From Pedobacter sp. (GTDB lineage: Bacteria; Bacteroidota; Bacteroidia; Sphingobacteriales; Sphingobacteriaceae), in NCBI GenBank assembly GCA_028287885.1, contig JAQBOT010000056.1, positions 1 to 6,833 on the forward strand: a stretch of 6,833 nt of DNA, given 5' to 3'. The position numbers were made by a program, and so were the translations under genes. Positions within the stretch are counted from its first letter, which is position 1. Each line of letters begins with the position of its first letter. The notes under the pieces are model-generated. The model worked only from the letters and a program-made list of their open reading frames with translations, ran no database searches and was not told the origin of the DNA. Shown one piece after another: positions 6,740-6,833 of the stretch.

Positions 6740-6833
6740 GGCTTTGATCGACTTAATAAAGGTACTAGTCTTGCTTTGATCATTATTGTCGCGGTACGGT
6801 TTCGGGAGCGTCGCTAATGCGGCTTAGTTCACC

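Noticed and set aside
6692..6823. Open minus-strand frame of 43 codons ending in Val-Trp-Gly-Ala-Lys-stop
   Set aside because: It has an in-frame stop at 6824-6826 upstream, no ATG, GTG or TTG near its 5' end, and no recognisable family. It is better explained as reading through the intron-like RNA sequence.

Overview
The window looks like chromosomal DNA of a Bacteroidota bacterium, most likely Sphingobacteriaceae (Mucilaginibacter/Pedobacter type). The signs are A+T-rich codon use, little recognisable Shine-Dalgarno sequence, spacers with matches to the Bacteroidota promoter pattern (TTTG then TAnnTTTG), and the gene families present. The genus is an inference from gene content.

Layout, left to right: (1) the 3' end of a glycosyltransferase family 39-like membrane protein cut by the left edge (1-405, +); (2) a 188-bp spacer with a possible promoter; (3) a very large cytosolic signalling protein (594-4127, +) joining a CheB methylesterase, a CheR methyltransferase, a PAS-like linker, a regular Asn-phased coiled coil, two more PAS domains and a complete histidine kinase; (4) a 454-bp gene-poor stretch holding, on the minus strand, a broken remnant of a short-chain dehydrogenase/reductase that ends right at the stop codon of the kinase gene, and then a good promoter candidate; (5) a two-gene operon, a DUF5009/HGSNAT-like multispanning acetyltransferase (4582-5739, +) and an exported YdjC/ChbG-type carbohydrate deacetylase (5749-6669, +), 9 bp apart; (6) a 3' flank whose minus strand carries a sequence resembling domain V of a bacterial group II intron, apparently degenerate.

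How the parts may work together: the CheB-CheR-kinase is an orphan here, with no receptor, CheA or response regulator beside it, so its output must go to partners elsewhere. The acetyltransferase/deacetylase pair is the most suggestive functional unit. One enzyme family moves acetyl groups across a membrane onto amino sugars, and the other removes N-acetyl groups from amino sugars; here the second carries a signal peptide. Together they suggest amino-sugar processing in the periplasm, but the substrate cannot be read from the sequence. The two relics (dehydrogenase, intron-like RNA) mark the spacers as places of past rearrangement. No CRISPR array, rRNA, tRNA or complete insertion sequence was seen.
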